A stretch of DNA of 64,000 nt from Diadema setosum. Lineage: Eukaryota > Echinodermata > Echinoidea > Diadematoida > Diadematidae. The position numbers were made by a program, and so were the translations under genes. The notes beneath the pieces are model-generated. The model saw nothing but the letters and a program-made list of their open reading frames with translations. It was not told the origin of the DNA and made no database searches. The DNA is taken from assembly GCF_964275005.1 (NCBI RefSeq), contig NC_092694.1, positions 36,715,542 to 36,779,541 on the forward strand, read 5' to 3'. Of this stretch, positions 1 through 33,800 are shown in pieces. Numbering within the stretch: position 1 is the first letter of the stretch; every line of letters starts with the position of its first letter.

Positions 1-110
1 GTCTCGTTGATTATGAATCTCCGTTTTAAAATAGCGCAATTTTAGTGCGTGCGTTCCGTTTTCTTCGCGCAGCTAAAAAGGGTACCTTGCGATCGGCACC
101 CCCTCCCCTC

Positions 111-192
111 CATAGGTATACACGTGAATTTCACAGCATAGGTAATACACGTGAATTTCACCGCATATAGGTAATACACGTGAATTTCACAG
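111..192. repeat. Three-copy tandem repeat with a CACGTG in each unit
   Basis: Three units of 26-29 bp, each reading roughly cataggtaatacacgtgaa followed by ttcacag. Each unit contains the palindromic E-box core CACGTG. There is no sign of function beyond the motif itself. Confidence 0.75.
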
Positions 193-854
193 CCATGCGT
201 CGTTACTGAGCGGATGTGTAATTTTTAGCTTGGTTTGTTTGAGTTTGATTTTTGTTTCTTCGTTTTTATTGTCTTTATAGCTAATGACACTTAATCCCGA
301 GCGTACCTTTTCGTTCTATACGCAAACATCCATGATACGCTGGGTGCCGATGGGAAGGTGCCCTGCCGATAGGTGGTGCCCCAACCATACTATTGTTTTG
401 TGAGTGCACAGGGAGCACTGAAAGCTGACGAGGCGGTAGGCTCACCCTTCATGCTAACATGCTAACAAACAAGCAACCGAGAAGCAGCCAAATCAAGAAG
501 TGGTGTCGCGTATGAAGTGCGTAATACGCGCTGCAAAAATGTTACTTCCGTACGCAAAGTCCGCCATTACTAAGTGGGTCAGTGGCAGCCCCCATGAAAC
601 CGCTGACACCACTGTAGAGTCCGCCCTCTCGTGGTGGGGTGGAGAAAAATCTCTGTGGTCAAATGGCACGTTGCACAAAATGCATGCATAGCACAGTCTC
701 GAGTTCATAATGCAGCCTACTGCCAACATAATCCAAAAGGCATTGTACGGAAGTTATGAAAGGAAAAATTTCAAGAAATAATTGAAGTAGCCTTACTCTC
801 TACATATTGCTTCTGATACTGTAAAATATCAAAACAAGAGACTCGCGGGTCTAG

Positions 855-1237
855 CGCTCACCTGAGTATCGCAAGTTCACCTTCCACGCAGTCACTAATC
901 TAAATTATTCACAGCTCTACCAAAATTTGACCAGGCATTCTCAAGTAGAAGATGAAAATGTACAATAAGGGCCCAAATTTTTTAAGATTCCTTAATTATT
1001 GGGGATTTGGGCCCCCTGGGGCCCTCTGGGTGGGGCATGGTGCCCATTTTAACAAATTGAGTTCCTAACCCCTAGGGATGCTACCTGCCAAGTTTGATGA
1101 AAATCGGTCCTGGGGTTTTCAAGAAGAAGATGAAAATGTAAAAAGTTTACGCTCGACGCATGACGCACGACGCACAACAGACGTCGGACGAAGGGCGATC
1201 GCAATAGCTCACTTGAGCCTTTGGCTCAGGTGAGCTA
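855..1237. mobile_element. Non-autonomous DNA element with hairpin right end
   Basis: Short inverted ends (CGCTCACCTGAG at the left, CTCAGGTGAGCTA at the right) bound about 380 bp with no ORF. The right end is an almost perfect palindrome (GCTCACTTGAGCC, ttt, GGCTCAGGTGAGC). The interior has GACGCATGACGCACGACGCA runs. The superfamily is unknown. Confidence 0.55.
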
Positions 1238-1603
1238 AAAATCTATGTTTTTTCTTAGTGATAGCTAGTAATGAAATTATATCCTATCAATTTCAATAAT
1301 TTCAATGGTTTAGCTTGTAAAAGATGTTCTTTACAGACAAAAAAAAAAGGATAAGCCTACAATTGTAACAAAAAACTTGATGCACCTCATACTGAATCAT
1401 TGGTACATCACATATTACGAGCAACGGAAAGAGAAAGAGACAAAAACAAACACAAAACTTGCAGAAACTTACCGGTTTTCATAATTCAACATAACCTAGC
1501 CAACACAGAGAACACTGACAATATATTTACTATTCCCAAATAACACCTGGATTTTTTCATGGTTTTGAAGACTATTGGCATCAAGAAATGTTTGACCTCT
1601 CAC

Positions 1604-22139
<20,536 letters not shown>

Positions 22140-22875
22140 GCTCGTATAAAGCTGTTACATCATGCACGTAAAATCAGTCAAACTAAATTATATGCTGATA
22201 ACAACATATTTGTCTCAGAAGACGACTCATCAGATGGTAGGATGGATTGATGGCGTTGCCAATCCCAATATCCAAATATAATGAATATTATTTTAATCCT
22301 TCAAATATATGTTTATGAAGGAAGAAAACAAATGATAACACATATATCGTAAAGAAACCTAGCTTTATTTTTAGCATGAACGTATTTTCAGATTTGAAGT
22401 GGTTCTATGGCATGTTTCTTTAATTTGTATTAACTTTTTGATGCAGCTTAGTTTTACTGAAATAGTTCATTCACCTGTTTGTTTTTATTGAGAGTGCATG
22501 CGCAGTTGCTGCAGCGGTCTGTTCAAAGCGCGATAACCGCAGCTTCACTGTGTATGGCACATTACACAGCCAGCCGTACCCACCCGCGCGCCGCGCCTAC
22601 GGGACGACGACCGGCGACCGACTGCCACGCACCACCGGCCCTAGATTTTACCCGGCGAGTCGAGTAAGAAAAGCTAGAACTAGTAGAGCTAGGACTGACT
22701 GGAACATCTCTTCTGGAAAGTCATAATTTGCTGGATGAAGTTGATAGGTCGAGATCCACATGGAACACATTCCTAAACAGTGACAGGACAGGGTCAGGGA
22801 GAACTACAAATTCGAAATCGCGTTATTGGTTATGATTGAATATCGCATCAAACGCATCCGACCATCCTTGCAGAA
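22140..22875. promoter_or_regulatory. Divergent promoter region between FAM91A1 and XKR
   Basis: 736 bp separate two start codons that point away from each other. A CpG-rich island-like stretch lies at about 22560-22650 (CCCGCGCGCCGCGCC and similar) in otherwise AT-rich DNA. A near-palindromic TGCATGCGCA at 22495-22504 resembles an NRF1 site. No TATA box was recognised. Transcription start sites cannot be placed from sequence alone. Confidence 0.6.
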
Positions 22876-23071
22876 ATGGAGCTTGAGAAAGATGCCCAAA
22901 TGGAATTGGAAGGACCGTTTGAGAAGACGGAGGAGCAAAGTATCAAAGACTCTCAAGAGAAGGAGAATGATACAGAATCACCGTCGCCTTTTGCCGATAG
23001 CACATTCAATGTTTTTGACGGTATTTTCGTACTAGTATCCATGGGATTGCTTGTTGCTGATCTCATAACAG
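22876..23071 (+). CDS. XKR coding exon 1
   Basis: Starts MELEKDAQMELEG at the first in-frame ATG after a stop codon at 22837. An acidic leader is followed by the first membrane segment (GIFVLVSMGLLVADLIT). The donor gtgggt is followed 8 bases later by a poly-T run. Confidence 0.87.
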
Positions 23072-23075
23072 GTGG

Positions 23076-23106
<31 letters not shown>

Positions 23107-26100
23107 GACAGGGGCTGATCCAGGAATATTCCGTTAGGCATAAAAGGGGGCAAGGAGTAACAAGTTAGGAGGGGGGCCTTTACAAAATTTAAGTGGGCAC
23201 ACGCGCCCCCTCCATTTTTCTTTTGTCTTACATTGTAACAAAAAATATTAAAAGGGATGGCTACAGGCACAGTGCGCTCCCCTGGCCCCCTGGCCCTGGA
23301 TTGATCTGCCACTGTGCCACTCTTTAATAATTGACTCTAAACAATCCTACGCCAAAAGGCAATATGGCTTCTGGCTCCATACTGGAGTGGAAATCTAGAC
23401 AGGCAGAAAGAGATCTCAAGGAAGCTACTCTGATTTTGAGTCCCTAAACCGAAACCATCGTTCATGTTTGTCCCTAACCCTCTCCCTGGACCCTACATTG
23501 TATATCTATAGAATGGTTCTAGCAACTTAGTGAAATTGTAGAAACGGAAAGAATATTAACTTTATTTTTCTTTAAATTTGAAGACAAGCAGTGAAGTAGA
23601 ATCTACAAGGAATGCAGATCTATTACTTACTAAGACAGCCGTCCAAGTGAAGTGGTGGTGAGACTGTTGATTCTAGATTTCTAGGGCCACAGGCAAGAGA
23701 AACGCAACATAGATATTAGACTATAGAGTCCTAGACTCTATAGTATAGGGCAGAATGTTTGTATGTGTGTGTGTGCTTGTGTATGGAGATATCAGTGTTT
23801 GTTGTTGTTTTTTTATCTAGAGGTTTTAGACATTACGGATCACGGTTCCATCACATTGATTAAAATAGAACTTGTTGAAGGTATTCCTGCACCATCTCTT
23901 GTAGTAAGACTCACTAAACCCGTTTGAAATGGACACCACTTTTCCACCGTTAGACTAGCTGGAGATGGCACTGAGTGGATTAGATTGATCTAATTACAAG
24001 TGTAGATTAGATTGTATTTCGCTTTAGTACCATCTTAACTTCTTTTTTTTAAAGTGTTGTCTTCTTCCTCAAATTATCTTTGTGCAGACTCGATTGTCAC
24101 CTGCAAGTATTTTGTCAGTGGAGACATTACCTGGGGCTCCCTCACCCTTACCTTTACGGTCATCCCATCGGTCATCCTGCAGATCTTCAGCGTCAGGTGG
24201 TATCTAAATGATGATGACATGTCCACCTTCAAGTGGATCGTACATGTCTGCCAAGTTGGACCGCTGCATCGGTAAATCTCAACCACGAGAGACTAAATTA
24301 GATCTCTTCTGCTGTTGTTGGTTTTTTTTTTTCCCTGATGGATATACATGCATAGTATGTGGTGGTATAGATCTCATGTGTTTATATTTTTGTCCCCGCC
24401 GAACGAGTTCGAGCAGGGGACTATGAAACGGGCTCCGTACGTGTGTGTGTCCGTGTGTCCGTCCGTGCGTCCGTCCCTGCGTCCGTGTGTGATCAAAATG
24501 TTCAAAATGCTACTCCTTCGCCATTTCTAACCCGATTTTGATTCTGTTTGCTTTATATGATAGCACTACATGGGAGCTTTGAAACTTCTATAAAGAATTT
24601 CAGTTGTGACCTTTGACCTTGACTTTTGACCTATATTGTACATTTTGCTTCAAAATGCTACTCCTTCGCCATTTCTAACCCGATTTTGATTCCGTTTGCT
24701 TTATATGATGGCACTAGGTGAGGGCTTCAAAACTTCTACACAGAATTTTGACCTTTGACTTCTTTGACCTTTGACCTTGATTTTTTGCCTATATTGTACA
24801 TTGGCTACAAAATGCTACTCCTTCGCCATTTCTAACCCGATTTCGATTCCGTTTGCTTTATATGATGGCACTAGGTGAGGGCTTCAAAACTTCTACACAG
24901 AATTTTGACCTTTGACTTCTTTGACCTTTGACCTTGATTTTTGACCTAAATTGTACATTTTGCTACAAAATGCTACTCCTTCGCCATTTGTAACCCGATT
25001 TCAATTCCGTTTGCTTTAAGTGATGGCACTTGGTGAGGGCTTCAAAACTTCTACACAGAATTTTGACCTTTGACTTCTTTGACCTCTGACCTTGATTTTT
25101 GACCTGTATTGTACATTTTGCTATTAAATGCTACTCCTTCGCCATTTCTAACCCGATTTCGATTCCGTTTGCTTTATGTGATGGCACTAGGTGAGGGCTT
25201 CAAAACTTCTACACAGAATTTTGTCCTTTGACTTCTTTGACCTTTGACCTTGATTTTTTACCTATATTGTACATTGGTTACAAAATGCTACTCCTTCGCC
25301 ATTTCTAACCCGATTTCGATTCCGTTTGCTTTATGTGATGGCACTAGGTGAGGGCTTCAAAACTTCTACATAGAATTTTGACCTTTGACTTCTTTGACCT
25401 TTGACCTTGATCTTTTTACCTATATTGTACATTTTGCTACTAAATGCTACTTCCGGCGGGGACATATATTACGCACCGCGTAATTTCTACTTTTCCTTGT
25501 TTATAATTATTACAATGTATACGTATAACATGTATTTTTCATTTAGAACCAACAACAACTCATTTAATGATCAAAGCATTTTAGAATAACTACAGTAGAT
25601 CAGCCAATCATTTTTAGGTTTTTCTGATATTGAGTATTGTTTTCATCAGCAAATATTGCAAACTTCGTTTTCAAGATTGAAAACACATAGATTATAGAAA
25701 TAGATATAATGATGTCTACAAATTGCCTTACATCATTTATGTTGATGTAGGGCAATTAGTCAATCAGTTACAACATGGTATTTGCCTTCTACTTTTTATT
25801 TGTAATATTTTGCTTTTATCTTTGCATCAGTATCTTGGTTGCCTGATACAGGCAGTCAATACACTTTGGAATAGAATCTACTGAGGGCAGTATAATTATA
25901 TGCTCACCAATTAATCAAGAGATATAGTGTAGACACGAAAATACAGGACAAAATTTCATCAACAAAGGAGATACACTCTGTCTGTCACAGCTTTTCTTGT
26001 CTGTTCTTTGAAGGCCACCTCCTGAGCTGAATCCAATACTGACTTAAAAAGGGTCCAAAGTAGAATTAGATAGCAGCAGTTGTTTCCTGACAAAGGTTTA

Positions 26101-27803
26101 TAGTGTCAGCTGTCAACCACACTGCTTGTTTTGGTCTTCTTTTTCCACATTGCTCACTGTGATTTAAAAAAAAAAAAGAAAAAAAAAAGAAAAGAGAAAT
26201 TTCCAAATCTTTATGAAACTTTATCATAAAGCATGCTGTATTGTTCCATGCATGATGGTGAACAACCAGGGTATGCTGGTGTTGATATTGCAGACTTTCT
26301 TAATACAGTGCTATTTTTGGGGGTGCAGGTACGTCAATGCTTTCAGAACAGGACTGGAGGCAAGGCAGACCAAGGATCCAGCCGACTTCGAGCGCCTCTT
26401 CTACCAGCAGAGCGATGTGTGCATGCTGCGTCTCTTTGAGTCCTTCCTGGAATCTGCCCCTCAGGTTGTCCTGCAGCTCTACATCATGGTGGCCACCAAC
26501 GATGAGAATTTCTGGACAGGTGGGCAGATTGCAGGGTTCCCAGCCCATCAGGGAAATCAGGGGAAATTATTTTCCTTTTTCCAGTCAGGGCAGAGTCAGG
26601 GAATTTGACAAAAATGCCTCAAATCAGGGAAAAGTGGGGGAATTTTGATTGGCCCTAAAATCAAAAGTAGTCAGTCACACTCTGAGGAAAGGATGACCGT
26701 AAGGGGAGAGGAGAGGCCATTACATGTCTGCGTAAGTACAATAAATTAGTCTTAAATTACAGTGTTTTATACTGCAAATACAAGCATTCAGCTTGGAAAC
26801 ACTACTGTCAATGTATCACACACTGTAAAAAATCTAGGTGTTCATTTTGACCAGATACTGTCGATGACAGATCATGTCAGTAGAGTATGCCAGACAGCAA
26901 ACCTCCATCTGAGAAACATATATCATGTTCGAAAGTATCTTACAGAAGATGCATGTAACCATGCAGTACGCTCTCTAGTTCTGAGCAGGCTTGACTATGG
27001 AAATTCCCTGCTGGCAAATATGAATGTCAGTGATGTGAAAAGACTCCAAAAAAGTCCAAAAATCGAGCGGCTCGCCTGGTGCTTGGTGTAAAGAGAAGAT
27101 CCCCGAGTGCTCCTTTACTGAAGCAGTTACACTGGCTCCCCATCAAGGAGCGTATCGATTTCAAACTAGCTCTTGTCTATAAATGCATGATGAATACCGC
27201 TCCTCAATACCTATCCAACCTACTAACCACCCCTACAGCCTCCAGATATCAACTCCGGTCACAAAATGATAAGACAGTCCTACAAATCCCACAAGTAAAA
27301 ACCAAAGCCTTCGAACATACATTTTCATATGCTGGATCTGTTGTCTGGAACACTCTACCAAAACAACTCCGTCTATGTAATTCAGAAGAAATGTTTAGAA
27401 GGAAACTGAAAACAGAACTATTTCAATTGTAACTATGTTGTTCTTATACTTTGTAAATATTGTTTGTTGATGTATGTACAGCGCTTTGATCAGGTCCTGT
27501 AAAAGCGCTCAATAAGAAATAGTTATTATTACTATTATTAAATAGTTTGCTGCAACAACATAGAAATCATGTGAAACTGGAAATGAGTTGAAATAATTAT
27601 CATGGAATTTTGAGACTTCATCCAGGGAAAAATCAGGGAATTTTGTTTTCTTGAAATGTTTGGAACCGTGGACAGGCGATTGGCGTCATTCATTGATTCC
27701 TCCTTGCCACATCGCTACATGTCAGTAAAGTATGCCAGACAGCAAACCTCCATTCTCAGACCAAATAGAAAGGGAAATGTGTGCAATCATACCATCCCCT
27801 GTA

Positions 27804-27838
<35 letters not shown>

Positions 27839-30800
27839 CTTTCCCTAAAACAGGACATTAAGATGGGGTTCCTGTGTGTGAAAGAGTCTCAACCCATGCA
27901 TTTAATAGATTTCATTTCATACATTTATTGCAAAGAGCAGGTGCATAACCTTGTGAAGTGGTCCACCTCAAATACAATGTGGTCACACAATACATAATAC
28001 AAATGGTCTCCATGGAAGACCAGCAGCGCTCTGATGGTGCACTTTAGTACCACTGGTCAACCAGCTGTCTTAGGCCATTCTACTAAGTAGCCTATGGGGA
28101 GTGAATACATTAGCCCATGTGTTACCTCATATGTTTGCTCTGATATTACACTTTTTTTTTAATCTATTCTCCACCCATTGGAAGGATTGCCCTTGTAGCC
28201 ATAGTTATAAAAGGGCTGATGTAATGCAACTGAAGTGGAGAAAAATGTGCATTTTCTATGTGCCTCTAAAGTTTCTTTCCAGATGATAATCACATGCATG
28301 TATATTGCATGTTATTGGATTGCCATACTCTAACATTCTTTTCTCCTGTTCATGTGCACTCTAGGTACATCAGCGATGGTGTCCCTATTCTCCCTGTGCT
28401 GGGCTTTGGGGGCCTACAGCAGGGCCCACCGCAAGGTGAGGAGGGACAAGAAGATAGTGTCCTGGCCAGGGTTGGTCCTTCAGACCGTCTGGAGGATCGG
28501 AATGATCTCATCTCGTGTCGCGGCCCTGGTCCTGTTCGCCTCCGTCTTCAAGGGCTACATCTTTCTCGTCCTTGGTAAGTGGTGAATAATCAAAGGCTGT
28601 GCCCATCTTTTAAAGGGATGTTACAGTTTTGGTTGAGATGGGGCTTCAGGTTTCCAACTATTTTTGCTGACAATTTTTGGAGATAATGAGAAACCTCTTA
28701 TGAAATATGAAATAGCATATAATTCTAAGAGAAATACAAAGTTCATTTGATAGAAATTGGTGTTGAAATGGCTGAGATACCCAAAACAAAGCAATCCTTG
28801 GGACCCACATTTTATTCAGATTGCTTTGTTTTGCTATGTTTTTGAATATCTCAGCCATTTCAAATTCCAATTTTCATCAAACAAACTTTGAAGTCCTTTC
28901 AGAATTGCATGCTCTTTAAAATTTTATAAAATGGTTTCTATCAGTATCTCACAAAAAACTAAAAGCTGGCAACCTCACCTCAACCAATACTATGCCATCC
29001 CTTTAACCTGTTAAAGACTAGTCCTGAGTATGCTCGGGCAGGTGTCTGTGAAAATGCATGTTATAGCAAATTCAACTTGTCCTCAACGGGTTACTCGCTG
29101 GTAATTATACTCCCGCCAAACGAAGTTTGAAGGGGGTATATAGGAATCAGCGGACGGTCGGGCGGTCGGTCCGTTGCAAATCTTGCGTCGCGAACTACTT
29201 CCTCAGTTTTCAACCGATTCCCATAAAACTTGGCACAGATGTGTGCCTTGGGTTGTAGATGTGCAAGACGTATTTTTTGACAGTACCCAAATGTACGTTG
29301 CCATGGTAACGGCATATTATAGGCAAAAATGGGTACAAATCTTGCGTCGCGAACTCCTCCCACAGTTTTTTATCAATTTTTATGAAATTAGGTACAGATG
29401 TTCATTTGAATATGTTAATGTGCAAGACACATATTTCCGCAGTGGCAAAAAAGTGCGTTGCCATGGTAACGGCATGTTATTGGTAAAATATAGGGCAAAA
29501 TGCTTCATGGCAAAACTGCTTCATCAGTGTTCTTCCAATTCTCATGGAATTCATATTGAATGTTTGTCTTAGGATATAGGTCAGCATGACACATTTCTTG
29601 ACAGTGACAAAAAGTATGTTGCCATGGTAACAGCTCACATATTATGAGCCAAAATGATGGAAAATTTTGTGTTGCAAACTACTTCCTCAGTTTTTGCCCA
29701 ATTTCCATGAAACTTGGTACAGATGTGTGCCTTTGGTTGTAGATGTGCAAGACGCATTTTTCAACAGTACCCGAAAGTACGTTGCCATGGTAACGGCATA
29801 TTAATGGCAGAAGATCAAGGAAAGATCTTGCGGATTTAACTACTTCCTCAGTTTTTTGACCAAAGCTTATGAAATGTTGTTGGGCAGGGGTATAACCAGT
29901 CGCTGTAGCGACATTTCTAGTTAAAGCTGTTTTCATGTCTTTTTTCCAAAGTCATGGCAGAGACTTTGTTTCTTTTTCTTGTTTTTGTTTTGTTTTGTCA
30001 TTTTTGTGTGTTTGTTTGTTTAGTTGGTTAGTTGTTGTTTTTTGGAGGGATGGGGCTCTGCTTGCTAAAAATGGTGACAACAGTCCTGAGTGTTGCATTC
30101 ATAAATTTGTGTTTAGTGAAATTTTGATTAAAAAAAACACACACACAAAAACACCCCCTGATTTGTTGCAAAAAAAAAGGAACTCAACAGATACTAGAAG
30201 AATTTCATGACCTACATGTGGTAAACATTTGATAAAATAAAACAAGAAGAAAAAAAGTATAGATGTAAGTCAAAGTGGCCTGGTGCACAAGTGATTCAAG
30301 TCTTTCAAAAACTAGAAAATCAGTTCCCTTTAGTATCTCAAAAGTGCAGAAACAGAGATACGATGTTTTATCAAATTAGGGCTTTACAAAAAGAGAGAGA
30401 CTTTACGTTGTCCCTACCCCTTGCAGTGATCAGTTTGAATGCTATCACATATATGGAATATTAGAAAAGCACTTTCAACCCATTGACAACAATTTTGTAA
30501 TGGAAAGCTTGGTAAGTGTGGTTGTGTGCTGGGCCTTCCTGTGTAGAGAAATAATGCATTATCAGTGATATTTGACTGTTTTGAAAGAGATGAATACCAG
30601 GTAATATTAAGTGTTCATATCTGAACTGCAGCTCTCCACTGGCTTGGTATGATGACCTGGGTACACCTCCAACAGACAGACTTCTGCTCCACCTGGGCGG
30701 AGGAGCGCCTCTTCAATGCAGTGGTAAGCGTCATCTACATCTTCTGCTTCTTCAACCTGAAGGAGGGGCGCTCCCGTCTCCGGGTGCTGGTCTTCTACAC

Positions 30801-33800
30801 CATTCTCCTGGTGGAGGACTCCGCCCTTCTAGCTGTGTGGTTTAACTTTCGTACCATCGGCCAGTGGTACGTCACCGTGGGCTTTTCTGTCGTCTTTGGT
30901 GGATTTGCAGTGGGTAAGTAGCATTGGGGGTGGGGGGGGGGGGCTCTGTCTGTGCTCCCTGTACAGTTCAATCATGTGTATGACATGTCTTATGATGGTC
31001 AAACCTGTCCCAGTGGCCACCTGTAGACAGCTGGTCCCTACAAACTCTTAGATCACATTGTTAACATTGTTACGTATGATAGCAGACACTAGACTCCCGA
31101 GTGTGCCATGTCTGTCTGTGTACTTTATAGTCAGTATTCATTTTCCCACGGATCAAATTGCTTTCATTTTAGGATATCCAGATTATTAACTTAGAGTGCA
31201 AGACACTAAACAACAACTTCCAATATACCATTTGCGTATATGTGATTGTGTGGGTCTGGTTCTTTTTTCTTATCCTTTCTTTTTTTGCTTGTGTGTGTAT
31301 AAATGTCAATAATAGGTAGTACTGGAACATGACTGTGCTTCATTATAAAGTCATGTTAGCTGCCATGCTGTCTTAGGTAGTGCGGCCCCTATTTATAAAG
31401 GTCACCTTTTCCCTTGATTTGCTGTTATATGAGCAAGTGTGACTGTATCCTGATCATGGATAATTGCACTCAGTTGAATATCCTGTAGAGATATCGTTAA
31501 TTGATCATGAAAGAAAAACTCTTCAAATGAAGTCTTTACATCTGATACATACTAAATCAATTGATAGCAAATTTGACTTGCTTTTCTTTCTTATATGTGT
31601 GAAACAACATGTGGTTTAAAAGACAGTGTACATGAAGATACTGTGTAGCTTGTGATAGATGCACACATGCGTGCTGTCAAACCAGTCATTGACCTTGCAA
31701 GAGCGCTATATAAATGATCCGATTGTATTATATTGTATTGTCTCGCAAAGCTAGAAGTAACCACACATCTTTATCGTTTAGACTATAAAATCATTGCAAA
31801 GAGCTTCTGTAAGGTCTTTTTTTGTGTTTCTAACTGAGAAGAGTGTTTCTTCTGTAAAATGATTTATCCCCCAGGTGTGGTGAGCATGATCTTGTACTAT
31901 CGCTTCCTCCACCCGAGTAAGGATCCCAGCTTCTGTGGACTGTCCGGAGAGAAGGATATCCCAGGATCTCTTGAAACCATTCCTCCAGCATCCAGACAAT
32001 CCAGTCTGTCTGGGTTCTTCTCCCCCGAGCTCTACCCTCACGGTCGCAGCCCGTCTCCACGGCAACCGCGTCGCCCCGACATCAACCACAACGAGGCCGA
32101 CAGTCCCCTTGCTCGACCCTTATCGGCAACAAGCATCCATGTGGAAGGGGACCTTGACTGCGAGGTGGGTGTGGGGAATTCCCACAAGCAGGGGTCATGG
32201 AGAGGTCAAGGTCAAAGAGGTAAGAGGTCACAGGGTCAAGAGGTTGACATTGGAAATCCTCAAGATAGGCAAACTGAGAGTGACATCTGTGTAACTGTGG
32301 AACAACAGGAGTTGGCCGCTGCCCAGAATGCCACCTTTTTGAGTGACACCTCCCTCATGCGCTCGATTAGGTGCGACATCTCCGGCTTCGGATCTGAACT
32401 GGTGCAGAGGTTTGACGACCGGAAGGCTCGCTTCATGATAGGTGATGAGTCCATCCACAGCGCCATCTGCGGACCTGGTGACTTGTCGAGGTCCCACAGA
32501 AGCCTCTACAACCAGACTCCAGTCCATGCCACAGACTCTCCAACTCACCAATCAGTGAAGCAGAAAACCATCTCTGCTGATGAGGGGGTGTCAAGACTTC
32601 CCATGGGAGAGCCACCAATGCATTCTTCCCCAGCATTGCCCCGGATGCCAGAAATTGTAGATTCACCAAACCGCATCATGACAGCGTACGATGCTCAGAA
32701 GATATATGAGGACATCCTCGGAATAGAAAAGCCAAGAAGGAATTCCAAGAGGCAACTGAAGTTTGACGGAGGCCCAAAACCTGCACTAACTTTCACTACT
32801 GGAAAGAAGATAGAGGAAAGCCTAAACTCATCTTGCAAAGATAAGAGAACACTAACCACTGAACAACACCCAGAACAATCTCTTTCCAGCAACCAGGAAA
32901 TATCAAATATCACTCCTGTCCCCAAAACAAAAGAAAGCAAGCATGCACCAAAGTTTAGAAGCCCAAGAGTTAAGAAAATTTATGTACCTGAAAAGATGTG
33001 TATCACTGAAAATCATACCCAATATCCAGCCACAGACCACCTGACAGGGGAAGGGGCTGAAGGAAGTGGTCATGTGACTGGTAACATGACAGATGGTGTA
33101 ATGAATGACAGTGCAAGACTTATTAGCAAACATCATGAAGGTTATGAAACTGAAAGTGTCATAAACCCATCCCTCAAAGGAAGCATTCACAGTGCTTCGT
33201 TGTTTCCTCTCAAGCCTTGCACTGCTAATAATACCCAACCATCACATAGACGAGAATTGATGTACCAAAACAAGCAGCCTCAAAACCCATACTCTGTGTC
33301 TGTGTCAGGTGCAGGAAGGCAAAATGGTGAAGCCAAAACAGAAATTGCCACACCTGTTCCCTGTGAGGCTCTAGATGGGGATCTAGAGTCAATTGATGAA
33401 TTGAAAGGGGTGAACTGCCAGCCTCTCTTGGGTGAAACTGATGAAGGGTTTGTAGATGTTGGAGAAAAGGAAGTATTTTTGCAAGAAAAGAAGGAGATGC
33501 AATATGTCCCTGGTCAAAAATGTCCTCCAGGTATGAAATCTTGCAAATCTGACTGCTTTGACACAGATCAAAGCAAGGTGGGGTCTGCATCCAATCTCGG
33601 AAGCAAGAAGTATGAGGTTAAGAAAGGTCCTGGTATGAGTGAGGCAGGGAGCTTGGAAGCATTTGATGCCATGGCAGCATCTAAGGACTTCACAAGAAGT
33701 GATGGATTCAAATGCAGAGATGATAGGCATGCATCAAAAGGCGAGGGAGTAAACTCCGCCCATACTCCTTCTAATTCCATCTCTACTCCTCCTGTAGGCA

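Larger units (their letters stand above)
1..1603 (-). other. FAM91A1 intron 8 (partial)
   Basis: No exon was recognised. It holds a short tandem repeat at 111-192 and a hairpin-ended DNA element at about 855-1237. The small ORFs near 500-730 show no conserved motif. Confidence 0.6.

Noticed and set aside
1471-1495. Tiny extra FAM91A1 exon after exon 8
   Set aside because: A gtaagt-like donor exists on the minus strand, but the encoded residues do not match the family.
24390-25502. Regular direct repeats resembling a CRISPR array
   Set aside because: The ~157-bp units are contiguous and lack unique spacers; the genome is animal and the block has transposon termini.
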